A DNA stretch of 5,367 nt from Planctomycetota bacterium (GCA_023261405.1 JAHFOZ010000379.1:1-5367), one strand, 5' to 3'; counted from the first letter of the stretch, positions 1 through 5,367 are shown. Program-made: numbers and translations. Notes: a model not told the origin generated them from the letters alone.

Positions 1-88
1 ATGCATGGGCAGCATCCCGAGCCGCCTTTCGCTTGCAACACTCCCTCCCGCATGGTCGTATTAGTACCGACCTCAACGGAGGGACCGC

Positions 89-1357
89 ATGCTCCGCTTC
101 GCCATCCTGCTGCTCTTCGTGGGCTCGGATCCGCTCACGGACGCGCTCAATACTATCGACGAGAAGACGCTCCAGACGCACGAAGCCTACCTGGCGAGCG
201 ACGAGCTCGAGGGGCGCGCCGCGGGCTTCCCCGGCAACGAGAAGGCGGTGGAGTATCTCGTCAAAGAGGTGAAGTCCTACGGACTCGCCCCCGCCGGAGT
301 GGACGGATTCACCCAGGAGTTCAAGTTCGGCAAGGAGAGGAAGGCCAAGAACGTCGTCGCGGAGCTCGAGGGCTCCGATCCGAAGCTCAAGACGGAGTAC
401 GTGGTGATCGGCGGCCACCTCGACCACGTGGGGCGCAAGGGGCAGGACGTGCGCGGCCAGTCGCCGGGCGGGCCGGAGGGGGACGAGATCTGGAACGGCG
501 CCGACGACAACGGGAGCGGCACCTCCGCCATCCTGTCGATCGCGCGCGCGTTCGCCCAGGGGAAGGTCCGCCCGAAGCGCTCGCTCCTGTTCTGCTTCTG
601 GAACGCGGAGGAGGCGGGCCTGCTGGGATCGCTCTACTGGACGAAATTCCCCACGCGGCCGCTCCACAAGGTGGTCTACTGCCTGAACGTGGACATGATC
701 GGCCGGAACCCGCAGCGGCCCATGGACCTGGAGGGCGTGAAGAACGCCGAGGGGGACGACCTCGAGAGGATCCTCAGCGCCGCGCTGGACGGCGAAGAGG
801 TCAAGTACACGAAGTTTCCGCATTACAACGAGGCGATGTTCCGGTCCGACGGCGTGAACTTCCTCTGGCAGGGCATCCCCGCTTCGATGCTCTTCACCTC
901 CTGGCACGCGGACTACCACAGGAGCGGCGACCACGCGGACAAGATCGCGTATCCCAACCTGGCGAAGATCGCGCGCGCATCGTTTCGCATCCTGAACGAC
1001 GTGGCCAACCTGGAGAAGGGGCTCCGGCTCAACCTGGAGACCCCGCTGCAGGGCCGCCCGCTCGGGCTCCGCGGGGAAACTCTGGAGGGCGCGGCGCTGG
1101 CGGACCTGAAGCTCGGCGACGGGAACGGCGCCGCGAAGATCGCGTGGGTCGATGCGGCCGGAGTCCTCGGCCAGGCCGGGATCCAGGTCGGCGATGTGGT
1201 GACCGGGTTCGGGGGACGGCCGCTGCCGGTGTATCGCCCCCTCGAGACGATCTGGGTCCGCGTCCAGAGGACCGCGGGCGAGCAGCCCGCGGAGGTCGAG
1301 GTCCTGCGGGGCGGCGAGAAGAAGGCGCTCCAGGCCACCTGGCCGAAGAAGCAGTAG
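89..1357 (+). CDS. M28-family zinc metallopeptidase (aminopeptidase-like) with C-terminal PDZ domain
   Basis: The 422-residue protein carries the full M28 metal-site set: H110 in GGHLDH, D140 in NGADDNGSG, the pair E174-E175 in WNAEEAGLLGS (by family precedent general base, then metal ligand), D202 in NVDMIGR, and H277 in DYHRSGDHADK. Family knowledge predicts a two-zinc exopeptidase that removes N-terminal residues from peptides; the substrate is unknown. Residues about 330-418 look like a PDZ domain (AGIQVGDVVTGFGG), which usually binds C-terminal peptides or regulates access. The N-terminus (MLRFAILLLFVGS) is hydrophobic and signal-like but short, with no clear cleavage site, so export is probable rather than shown. 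ATG 89 is the only usable start: an in-frame TAG at 62-64 closes the frame upstream, and GGAGGG at 78-83 sits 5 bases before it. The gene ends 21 bases before the presumed start of the transporter operon. Enzyme class is firm; biological role is open. Confidence 0.93.
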   Translation: MLRFAILLLFVGSDPLTDALNTIDEKTLQTHEAYLASDELEGRAAGFPGNEKAVEYLVKEVKSYGLAPAGVDGFTQEFKFGKERKAKNVVAELEGSDPKLKTEYVVIGGHLDHVGRKGQDVRGQSPGGPEGDEIWNGADDNGSGTSAILSIARAFAQGKVRPKRSLLFCFWNAEEAGLLGSLYWTKFPTRPLHKVVYCLNVDMIGRNPQRPMDLEGVKNAEGDDLERILSAALDGEEVKYTKFPHYNEAMFRSDGVNFLWQGIPASMLFTSWHADYHRSGDHADKIAYPNLAKIARASFRILNDVANLEKGLRLNLETPLQGRPLGLRGETLEGAALADLKLGDGNGAAKIAWVDAAGVLGQAGIQVGDVVTGFGGRPLPVYRPLETIWVRVQRTAGEQPAEVEVLRGGEKKALQATWPKKQ

Positions 1358-1365
1358 ACAGCCGC

Positions 1366-1374
1366 GGGGTGATC
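1366..1374 (+). promoter_or_regulatory. Strong Shine-Dalgarno sequence that decides the start of the STAS-permease gene
   Basis: GGGGTGATC matches 8 of 9 bases of the anti-16S complement GAGGTGATC. It lies just after the peptidase stop, and its G-rich core is about 9 bases before the ATC codon at 1379. No ATG, GTG or TTG follows at a suitable distance in the STAS frame. A small inverted repeat, GATCT (1371-1375) and AGATC (1385-1389), could place the ATC in its 9-base loop. The match is seen directly; its use as a ribosome-binding site is inferred. Confidence 0.55.
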
Positions 1375-1378
1375 TTCT

Positions 1379-2530
1379 ATCTTCAGATCCATCGAAAACG
1401 CCCCCGGCGCGTCGCTGGCGTCCGTCCGCGTTGAACGCGGGACGGAAGGGGGGCTGAACCTCGTCCTGCAGGGACGGCTGGATTCCACCACGACCGGCCG
1501 GGCCTGGAAGGAGTGCCTCGCGGCACTGGAGTCCTCCCGGCCCTCCCCTGTGACGGTCGACGCCTCCGGCCTTTCCTACTGCGACGGCTCCGGGCTCGGG
1601 CTGCTGCTCGAGATCCGGCGGCGGCAGGAAGCGCGGGGGGCGGCGTTCGAGCTGCGCGGGCTGGCGGAGCAGTTCCGGGCGCTCCTCGATCTCTTCGGGC
1701 CGGCGGGAGTCGGAGCCATGCCCGGGCCCCGGCGGCGGGGCGGGCTCGTGGAGGGGGCGGGGCGGGCGGCCGCGGGGCTGCTTGCCGACGTGCGCGAGAT
1801 GGTGGGCTTCGTGGGGACGCTGACCTTCGAGCTCTGCCGGCTCGCCCTGCGGCCGATGAGCCTCCGGTGGAAGGACGCCTTCTGGGCGGCGGAGCGCGCC
1901 GGGGTGAACGCGCTCCCCATCGTGGCTCTCATCGGGTTCCTGATCGGGCTCATCATGGCCTTCCAGGCGGCGATGCCCATGCGGAAGTTCGGGGCGGAGA
2001 TCTACGCGGCCGACCTGGTGGCGATCTCCACTCTGCGGGAACTCGGACCGCTCATGACGGCGATCGTGCTGGCGGGGCGATCGGGATCCGCCTTCGCCGC
2101 CGAGATCGGGACGATGAAGGTGAACGAAGAGGTGAACGCGCTGACGACCATGGGGCTCTCGCCCTTCCGGTTCCTGGTCCTTCCCCGCGTGGTGGCGACC
2201 GTGGCGATGACCCCGCTCCTCACGGTCTTCACGAACCTGTGCGGGCTCATCGGTGGGGCGGTGGTGCTGGTGATCATGGGCTTCCCGCTCGTGACGTACG
2301 CGAACCAGGTGAGCGGGGCGGTGGGGATGGCGGACCTCCTGGGGGGCCTGGCGAAGGCGGTCGTGTTCGGGGTGCTGGTGGCGGGGGCAGGGTGCCTGAA
2401 GGGGCTGCAGACGAAGACGGGTGCCAGCGCCGTGGGCGAATCGACGACCCGCGCGGTGGTCGCGGGGATCGTGCTCATCCTGGTGTCGGACGGAGTCTTC
2501 TCCGTGGTCTACTACGCGCTGGGGATCTGA
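1379..2530 (+). CDS. mlaE: STAS domain fused to MlaE-type lipid ABC transporter permease
   Basis: This is the inner-membrane permease of an MCE/Mla-type lipid transporter with an N-terminal MlaB-like STAS domain on the same chain. Counting from ATC 1379 (383 residues), the STAS part spans about 14-110 and shows LQGRLD, VDASG and CDGSGLGLLLE. A Gly/Pro/Arg-rich linker follows, then the permease with hydrophobic segments near 177-197, 220-240, 265-302, 325-342 and 359-380. The conserved MlaE core is RELGPLMTAIVLAGRSGSA...GTMKVNEEVNALTTMG (about 220-258), whose EE-NAL-MG part is expected to couple to the ATPase. In E. coli, MlaB is a separate STAS protein that supports the ATPase; here it is built in. 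The start is uncertain. GTG 1550 would cut the STAS domain in half, and coding similarity continues upstream to about 1379-1415 without any ATG, GTG or TTG. ATC 1379 is chosen for its ribosome-binding site; CTG 1415 or a sequence error are alternatives. The stop overlaps the next start by one base. Confidence 0.9.
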   Translation: MFRSIENAPGASLASVRVERGTEGGLNLVLQGRLDSTTTGRAWKECLAALESSRPSPVTVDASGLSYCDGSGLGLLLEIRRRQEARGAAFELRGLAEQFRALLDLFGPAGVGAMPGPRRRGGLVEGAGRAAAGLLADVREMVGFVGTLTFELCRLALRPMSLRWKDAFWAAERAGVNALPIVALIGFLIGLIMAFQAAMPMRKFGAEIYAADLVAISTLRELGPLMTAIVLAGRSGSAFAAEIGTMKVNEEVNALTTMGLSPFRFLVLPRVVATVAMTPLLTVFTNLCGLIGGAVVLVIMGFPLVTYANQVSGAVGMADLLGGLAKAVVFGVLVAGAGCLKGLQTKTGASAVGESTTRAVVAGIVLILVSDGVFSVVYYALGI

Positions 2531-3288
2531 TGGACTCCGGGCCGGTGATCCGCGTGGAGGGGCTCAAGGCCGCCTACGAGGGCAAGGTGGTGTTCCAGGG
2601 GGTCTCGTTCGAGGTGCGCCGCGGGGAGGTGTTCGTGGTGCTGGGCGGGTCGGGCTGCGGGAAGAGCACGCTACTCAAACACTTGATCGGCCTCTACGCG
2701 CCGGCGGCCGGGCGGATCCAGATCGAGGGCGAGGACCTCGTGGCGGCGGAAGGGGAAGGGAGGCGGCGGATCCTGAGGCGGCTTGGAGTGATGTACCAGA
2801 GCGGGGCGCTCTTCGGATCGCTGGACCTGCTGGAGAACGTAATGCTCCCGATGGAGGAGTGCACCGACCTCCCGCGGGAGGCGCGGCTGCTGATCGCGCG
2901 GATGAAATTGAAGCTCGTGGGGCTGGAGGGCTTCGAGCGTTACAGGCCCTCCGAGATCAGCGGCGGGATGCAGAAGCGGGCCGCGATCGCACGCGCGATG
3001 GCGCTCGACCCGGGCCTCCTGTTCCTGGACGAGCCCTCGGCGGGCCTGGACCCGGTGACCTCCGCGGAGCTGGACCAGCTGATCCTGCGGCTCGCGCGGA
3101 GTCTCGGGATCACGTTCGTGCTGGTGACCCACGAGCTCGCGAGCATCTTTGCGATCGCGTCGCGGTCGATCATGCTGGACCGGGAGGCGATGGGGGTCGT
3201 AGCGGAGGGGACGCCGGCGGAGTTGCGCGACCGGTCGAGCGACCCGCGGGTGCGGCGGTTCTTCCGCCGGGAGGCGAACATCGCATGA
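2530..3288 (+). CDS. mlaF: MlaF-type ABC transporter ATPase
   Basis: This 252-residue ATP-binding subunit powers the lipid transporter from the cytoplasmic face. All nucleotide-binding motifs are intact: Walker A GGSGCGKST (39-47), Q-loop Q90 in MYQSGALF, signature ISGGMQKR (143-150), Walker B LLFLDEP with D167 and E168, D-loop AGLD (171-174) and switch H201 in VTHEL. The SGGM-KR form of the signature and the GALF/GSL segment after the Q-loop are typical of MlaF and its relatives. Length is normal for the family. ATG 2530 shares its A with the preceding TGA, and GGGGAT (2521-2526) just upstream can serve as ribosome-binding site, so translation is probably coupled to the permease. The C-terminus (DPRVRRFFRREA) is the usual tail seen in this family after the EGTPAEL strand. 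Confidence 0.97.
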   Translation: MDSGPVIRVEGLKAAYEGKVVFQGVSFEVRRGEVFVVLGGSGCGKSTLLKHLIGLYAPAAGRIQIEGEDLVAAEGEGRRRILRRLGVMYQSGALFGSLDLLENVMLPMEECTDLPREARLLIARMKLKLVGLEGFERYRPSEISGGMQKRAAIARAMALDPGLLFLDEPSAGLDPVTSAELDQLILRLARSLGITFVLVTHELASIFAIASRSIMLDREAMGVVAEGTPAELRDRSSDPRVRRFFRREANIA

Positions 3289-4307
3289 GCATGGAAGCGA
3301 GCCGGTTCAAGCTGGGGCTCTTCACGATCGTCGGGGCGGCGCTCCTCGTGGCGGGCGTCGTGGCGCTGGGCGCTGGCGCGCTCCTGCAGGAGGCGCTCAT
3401 CGTCGAGACGTACCTCGACGAGTCGGTGCAGGGCCTGGACGTGGGGGCGCCGGTGAAGTACCGCGGCGTGCACGTGGGGAACGTGAAGGAGATCGGGTTC
3501 GTCCGGCACGAGTATCCGACGGAGTCCGTCTACGTGATGCTGAGGCTGGCGATCCATCCGCGCCGCCTGGGGTCGAAGGGGAGGGACATCGTGCTCGATC
3601 CGGCAAAAATGAATGAGGAGGTCAGCCACGGGCTGCGGCTGCGGCTGGCGTCGCAGGGGCTGACGGGCGCGGCGTACATCGAGGCGGATTACGTGGATGC
3701 GTCAAGGACGCCGGAGTTGAAGTTCGACTGGACGCCCGCGCACTCGTACATCCCGTCGGCGCCGAGCACGGCGACCCGGCTCATGGAGTCGCTGGAGCGG
3801 ACGCTGCGGAAGCTGGAGCAGATGGAGGTGGACCGGCTCTCGGCGGACGTGGTGACGCTGGTGGGGAAGATCACGAAGCTGGTGGAGGGGGACCTGGCGG
3901 AGACGGTTCGGAGCCTGGGGACGGCGGCGAAGGAGGTGCCCGGTGCGGTGGCTGAGCTCAAGGTGACGCTGGCGGAGAAGGTGGCCAAGCCGCTCCAGGA
4001 GATGCTGACGACGGTGAACAAGGTGGTGGAGCAGGACCTGGCGCGGACGCTGAAGAGCGTGGATTCGGCGGCGAAGGAGATGCCCGAGGCGGTGGCGCAG
4101 ATCCGGGACGTGTCGGCGGGGGCGCAGAAGGCGCTGCGGAGGGTGGATCGGCTGGTGGCCTCGCAGGAGGACGATCTCCAGGAGGTGCTGGAGAACTTCC
4201 GAGTGGTGTCGCAGGACTTGCGGGAGCTGGGGGCGGCGGCGAAGCGATACCCGTCGGGCCTCCTCTTCGGGGAGAAGCCGCCGAAGACGCAGATGGAGAA
4301 GAAATGA
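3285..4307 (+). CDS. mlaD: MlaD-type MCE-domain lipid-binding protein with long helical tail
   Basis: This 340-residue protein is the periplasmic MCE component. One N-terminal transmembrane helix (about 9-34) anchors it in the inner membrane. The MCE domain follows (about 38-137) with LDVGAPVKYRGVHVGNVKEIGF and the hydrophobic pore-loop region QGLTGAAYIE. MCE domains assemble as hexameric rings with a central lipid channel. After YIPSAPST (155-162) comes a long, charged, probably helical region (about 165-320). It contains a repeat of about 48 residues and ends with YPSGLLFGEKPP, a C-terminal motif common in longer MlaD homologues. E. coli MlaD is much shorter (about 183 residues), so a tail that extends the channel, as in PqiB, is plausible. 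ATG 3285 overlaps the mlaF stop as ATGA, and GGGAGG (3269-3274) lies 10 bases before it; the second ATG at 3291 is a weaker choice. Nearly all alanine codons are GCG, unlike the peptidase gene. Confidence 0.95.
   Translation: MSMEASRFKLGLFTIVGAALLVAGVVALGAGALLQEALIVETYLDESVQGLDVGAPVKYRGVHVGNVKEIGFVRHEYPTESVYVMLRLAIHPRRLGSKGRDIVLDPAKMNEEVSHGLRLRLASQGLTGAAYIEADYVDASRTPELKFDWTPAHSYIPSAPSTATRLMESLERTLRKLEQMEVDRLSADVVTLVGKITKLVEGDLAETVRSLGTAAKEVPGAVAELKVTLAEKVAKPLQEMLTTVNKVVEQDLARTLKSVDSAAKEMPEAVAQIRDVSAGAQKALRRVDRLVASQEDDLQEVLENFRVVSQDLRELGAAAKRYPSGLLFGEKPPKTQMEKK
3885..4115 (+). repeat. Two 48-residue-spaced repeats in the MCE protein tail
   Basis: Residues 201-225 (EGDLAETVRSLGTAAKEVPG and onward) and 249-273 (EQDLARTLKSVDSAAKEMPE and onward) align without gaps, with 14 of 25 identical and most others conservative. 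The spacing is 144 bases at the DNA level (3885 and 4029). A degenerate third copy begins at residue 295 (EDDLQEVL, base 4167). The repeats fit a helical barrel or needle built by duplication; that structural reading is inference. Confidence 0.65.
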
Positions 4308-4903
4308 GAGGGCTCGCGGCAGCGCTGGCGCTCCTCTTTCTTTCGGGGTGCGTGGATCTGGGGAAGGAGTTCGCGGAGCGGCGATTCTACTCGCTTGACG
4401 TCACCCGGTCCGGGGCGCCCGGCGCCGTGCCGAAGGGGACCGTGCTGGAAGTGCGACGGTTCCGCATCTCGCGCCGCTACGAGGCCCAGGAGCTGGTGTA
4501 CCGGAAGGGCGATCAGGTCTATGAAACGGATTTCTATCACGCGTTCTTCGTGCCGCCGGCCACGAACCTCACGGAGGAGACGCGGGAATGGATGGCGCGG
4601 TCGGGGCGCTTCGAGCACGTGGTGGAGGCGGGAAGCCGGGTGGGGGGGACGCACGTGCTGGAGGGGAGCGTCTCGGAGCTGTGCGGCGACTTCCGGGGGG
4701 AGGGGGCGGGGAGGGCGGTGCTGGAACTCCAGTTCTTCCTGATCCTGGATGCGGAGGCAGTGCCGAAGATCCTCTTCAAGAAGACGTACCGGCGCGAGCC
4801 GGAGCTGCGGGAGCGCACGGCGGCGGCGCTGGTGGCGGGCTGGCAGAAGGGGCTCGGGGAGATCCTCGCCGAGTTCGAGGGGGACTTGACCGGGGTCAAA
4901 TGA
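4304..4903 (+). CDS. ABC-type transport auxiliary lipoprotein (PqiC/DUF330-like)
   Basis: This 199-residue lipoprotein has a short signal peptide and a lipobox LSGC with the acylated Cys at 16. The mature protein starts C-VD-LGKE; the residue after Cys is Val, not Asp, so by the E. coli Lol rule it would go to the outer membrane. The body fits the ABC-transport auxiliary family that contains PqiC: FYSLDV (28-33), a strand LEVRRFRISRRYE, then the hallmark LVYRKGDQVYETDFYHAFF (64-82) with VPPATNLTEETREWM after it, and a late LELQFFLIL strand. Such proteins accompany MCE systems and probably form the outer-membrane end of the lipid path. ATG 4304 overlaps the MCE-gene stop as ATGA, and GGAG (4295-4298) precedes it. 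This is the last gene of the operon. Family call is good from motifs; direction of transport and exact partner are inferred. Confidence 0.9.
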   Translation: MRGLAAALALLFLSGCVDLGKEFAERRFYSLDVTRSGAPGAVPKGTVLEVRRFRISRRYEAQELVYRKGDQVYETDFYHAFFVPPATNLTEETREWMARSGRFEHVVEAGSRVGGTHVLEGSVSELCGDFRGEGAGRAVLELQFFLILDAEAVPKILFKKTYRREPELRERTAAALVAGWQKGLGEILAEFEGDLTGVK

Positions 4904-4933
4904 GTCCAGCCTGGCACGTGGCGTGAACCGAAC

Positions 4934-4957
4934 CACCAAGACACCAAGGCACGAAAC
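4934..4957. repeat. Three-copy period-8 repeat CACCAAGA / CACCAAGG / CACGAAAC
   Basis: Three 8-base units follow one another exactly: CACCAAGA (4934-4941), CACCAAGG (4942-4949) and the degenerate CACGAAAC (4950-4957), preceded by CCGAAC. I recall short intergenic repeats of this type (ACCACCAAGACACCAAG-like) recurring in unrelated bacterial genomes, but cannot confirm that here. It begins 31 bases after the operon's last stop codon. Function is unknown. Confidence 0.6.
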
Positions 4958-5095
4958 GACCGGGATTGCGGGCTTGGTCCGTCGCGGCCGCTGGGCAAAG
5001 GGATGCCGCTAGGAGAAGACCGATGTGCCCGGGGTGGCCCAGACCCCCTCTACCGGCTCATGGATTGACCATCCGGCCCGAACCACCCCGTCGCA

Positions 5096-5122
5096 GCAAT
5101 CACCCGAGCGGGCAATCACCCG
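5096..5122. repeat. Tandem 11-base direct repeat GCAATCACCCG, period 16
   Basis: GCAATCACCCG occurs at 5096-5106 and again, perfectly, at 5112-5122. The 5-base spacer AGCGG completes a small CCCG-AG-CGGG inverted repeat (5103-5112). Two copies with this spacing could be a dimeric protein-binding site or a chance duplication; the sequence does not decide. Confidence 0.45.
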
Positions 5123-5322
5123 GACTCTCCACGAGGGCCTGCGGTGGCCCCAAGGCTTGCACCGGGCAGCGCAGGCGGGCCATCGGGTCAGAGGGCTTTA
5201 AAATAGGATGGGCAGGAGGGGTGTCGGGTGGGCGGTTGGTCGCGCCACCTTCTACCAATGGAGAAAACTCGGGACCCTTTTATCTACCAGTGCCGCGCCG
5301 AAGCCCCTTGCGGGACGATGAC

Positions 5323-5367
5323 GTGACGTGCTGTAGAGCCTGGGTGGAAATCTCCCTTCGCGTCGAT
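5323..5367 (+). CDS. Partial CDS at right edge, possibly ribosomal protein L11 methyltransferase N-terminus
   Basis: From GTG 5323 the frame stays open to the window end and reads MTCCRAWVEISLRVD. The WVEISLRVD stretch resembles the first beta strand of PrmA proteins, which often begin M-x-W-[LVI]-E-[IV]-S-x-x-V-D. PrmA methylates ribosomal protein L11 using S-adenosylmethionine in the cytoplasm. Only 15 residues are visible, so the assignment rests on one short motif. An alanine racemase start (W-x-E-I-x-L) was considered, but the residues after it fit less well. The start is uncertain: GGGA at 5312-5315 is a weak ribosome-binding site for GTG 5323, and TTG 5308 or GTG 5290 are in the same open frame. 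Confidence 0.35.
   Translation, partial: MTCCRAWVEISLRVD

Larger units (their letters stand above)
4904..5322. other. Intergenic spacer with short repeats and GC-rich hairpins, no clear gene
   Basis: I see no convincing coding region, tRNA or known structured RNA here. It holds short repeats and several small inverted repeats: GGGGT/ACCCC (5031-5035 and 5043-5047); CCGG plus ATGG paired with CCAT plus CCGG (5053-5076, with a 3-base bulge); and GGGCC/GGCCC (5135-5139 and 5146-5150). None is followed by a T-run, so no intrinsic terminator for the operon can be named. AT-rich islands TTTAAAAT (5197-5204) and CCCTTTTATCTACC (5275-5288) stand out in the GC-rich background and might belong to a promoter for the gene at the right edge, but no matching -35 box is visible. 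Confidence 0.6.

Noticed and set aside
1..53. Divergent minus-strand start at 53 (MREGVLQAKGG...)
   Set aside because: Only 17 codons are visible, with no ribosome-binding site and no recognisable motif.
33..61. Possible sigma-70 promoter TTGCAA (33-38), 17 bases, TCGTAT (56-61)
   Set aside because: It matches only 4 of 6 and 3 of 6 consensus bases. It is suitably placed before the peptidase but too weak to call in an unknown GC-rich phylum.
1..1434. Open frame of 477 codons on + overlapping the peptidase
   Set aside because: It is rich in Arg/Gly/Pro with no domain pattern, while the other + frame encodes a full M28 active site; it is a GC-rich shadow frame.
1513..2529. Long upstream extension of the ATPase frame from GTG 1513
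   Set aside because: It reads Arg/Gly/Ala-rich sequence antagonistic to the permease frame; the ATPase family starts at ATG 2530, which has a ribosome-binding site and couples to the permease stop.
3689..4939. 416-codon open frame on the minus strand
   Set aside because: It is antisense to the MCE and lipoprotein genes, which both have clear domains and a coupled overlap; its composition is that of a shadow frame.
5096..5122. CRISPR-like repeat
   Set aside because: It has only two 11-base copies with a 5-base spacer, far from CRISPR geometry.
4904..5200. Candidate RNA gene or intrinsic terminator
   Set aside because: The hairpins are only 5 to 8 base pairs with no T-run, and no tRNA, tmRNA, RNase P or SRP RNA signatures were found.
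5208..5326. Short + frames from ATG 5208 (37 codons) and ATG 5258 (22 codons)
   Set aside because: They are short, have no recognisable pattern, and overlap the putative leader of the edge gene. GGAGG lies inside rather than before the first one.

Overview
This is a GC-rich stretch (roughly two-thirds G+C or more by eye) from a bacterium that very likely has an outer membrane. It carries a complete Mla-type (MCE-family) lipid-transport ABC operon that includes an auxiliary lipoprotein. All recognisable genes are on the + strand. The phylum cannot be fixed from sequence alone. The STAS-permease fusion, the PDZ-bearing M28 peptidase and the base composition would suit a deep-branching GC-rich diderm (for example Myxococcota, Acidobacteriota, Planctomycetota or a candidate phylum), but that is inference.

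Layout: 1-88 is a short leader. 89-1357 encodes a zinc aminopeptidase-like M28 metallopeptidase with a C-terminal PDZ domain. After about 20 bases comes a STAS domain fused to an MlaE-type permease (about 1379-2530). This is followed by the MlaF-type ATPase (2530-3288), the MlaD-type MCE protein with a long helical tail (3285-4307) and an ABC-transport auxiliary lipoprotein (4304-4903). The last four genes are joined by a 1-base overlap and two 4-base ATGA overlaps, so they are almost certainly one translationally coupled transcript. The peptidase is probably cotranscribed, because the gap after it is tiny and holds no terminator.

How the genes work together: the permease and ATPase form the inner-membrane engine, and the STAS part takes the place of a free MlaB. 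The MCE protein is anchored in the inner membrane and forms the periplasmic lipid-binding ring and probably a channel. The lipoprotein probably receives or docks at the outer membrane, as PqiC does in the Pqi system. There is no MlaC-like soluble shuttle in the window.

From 4904 to about 5322 there is a gene-poor spacer with short direct repeats, small GC-rich hairpins and a period-8 CACCAAG repeat. At the right edge a reading frame opens whose last visible residues (RAWVEISLRVD) resemble the N-terminus of ribosomal protein L11 methyltransferase (PrmA).

The main oddity is the start of the STAS-permease gene. The STAS domain is fully encoded, but no ATG, GTG or TTG lies in frame upstream of its middle. 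A strong Shine-Dalgarno sequence sits at the right distance from an ATC codon at 1379. No new defence system, mobile element, CRISPR array or RNA gene is visible.
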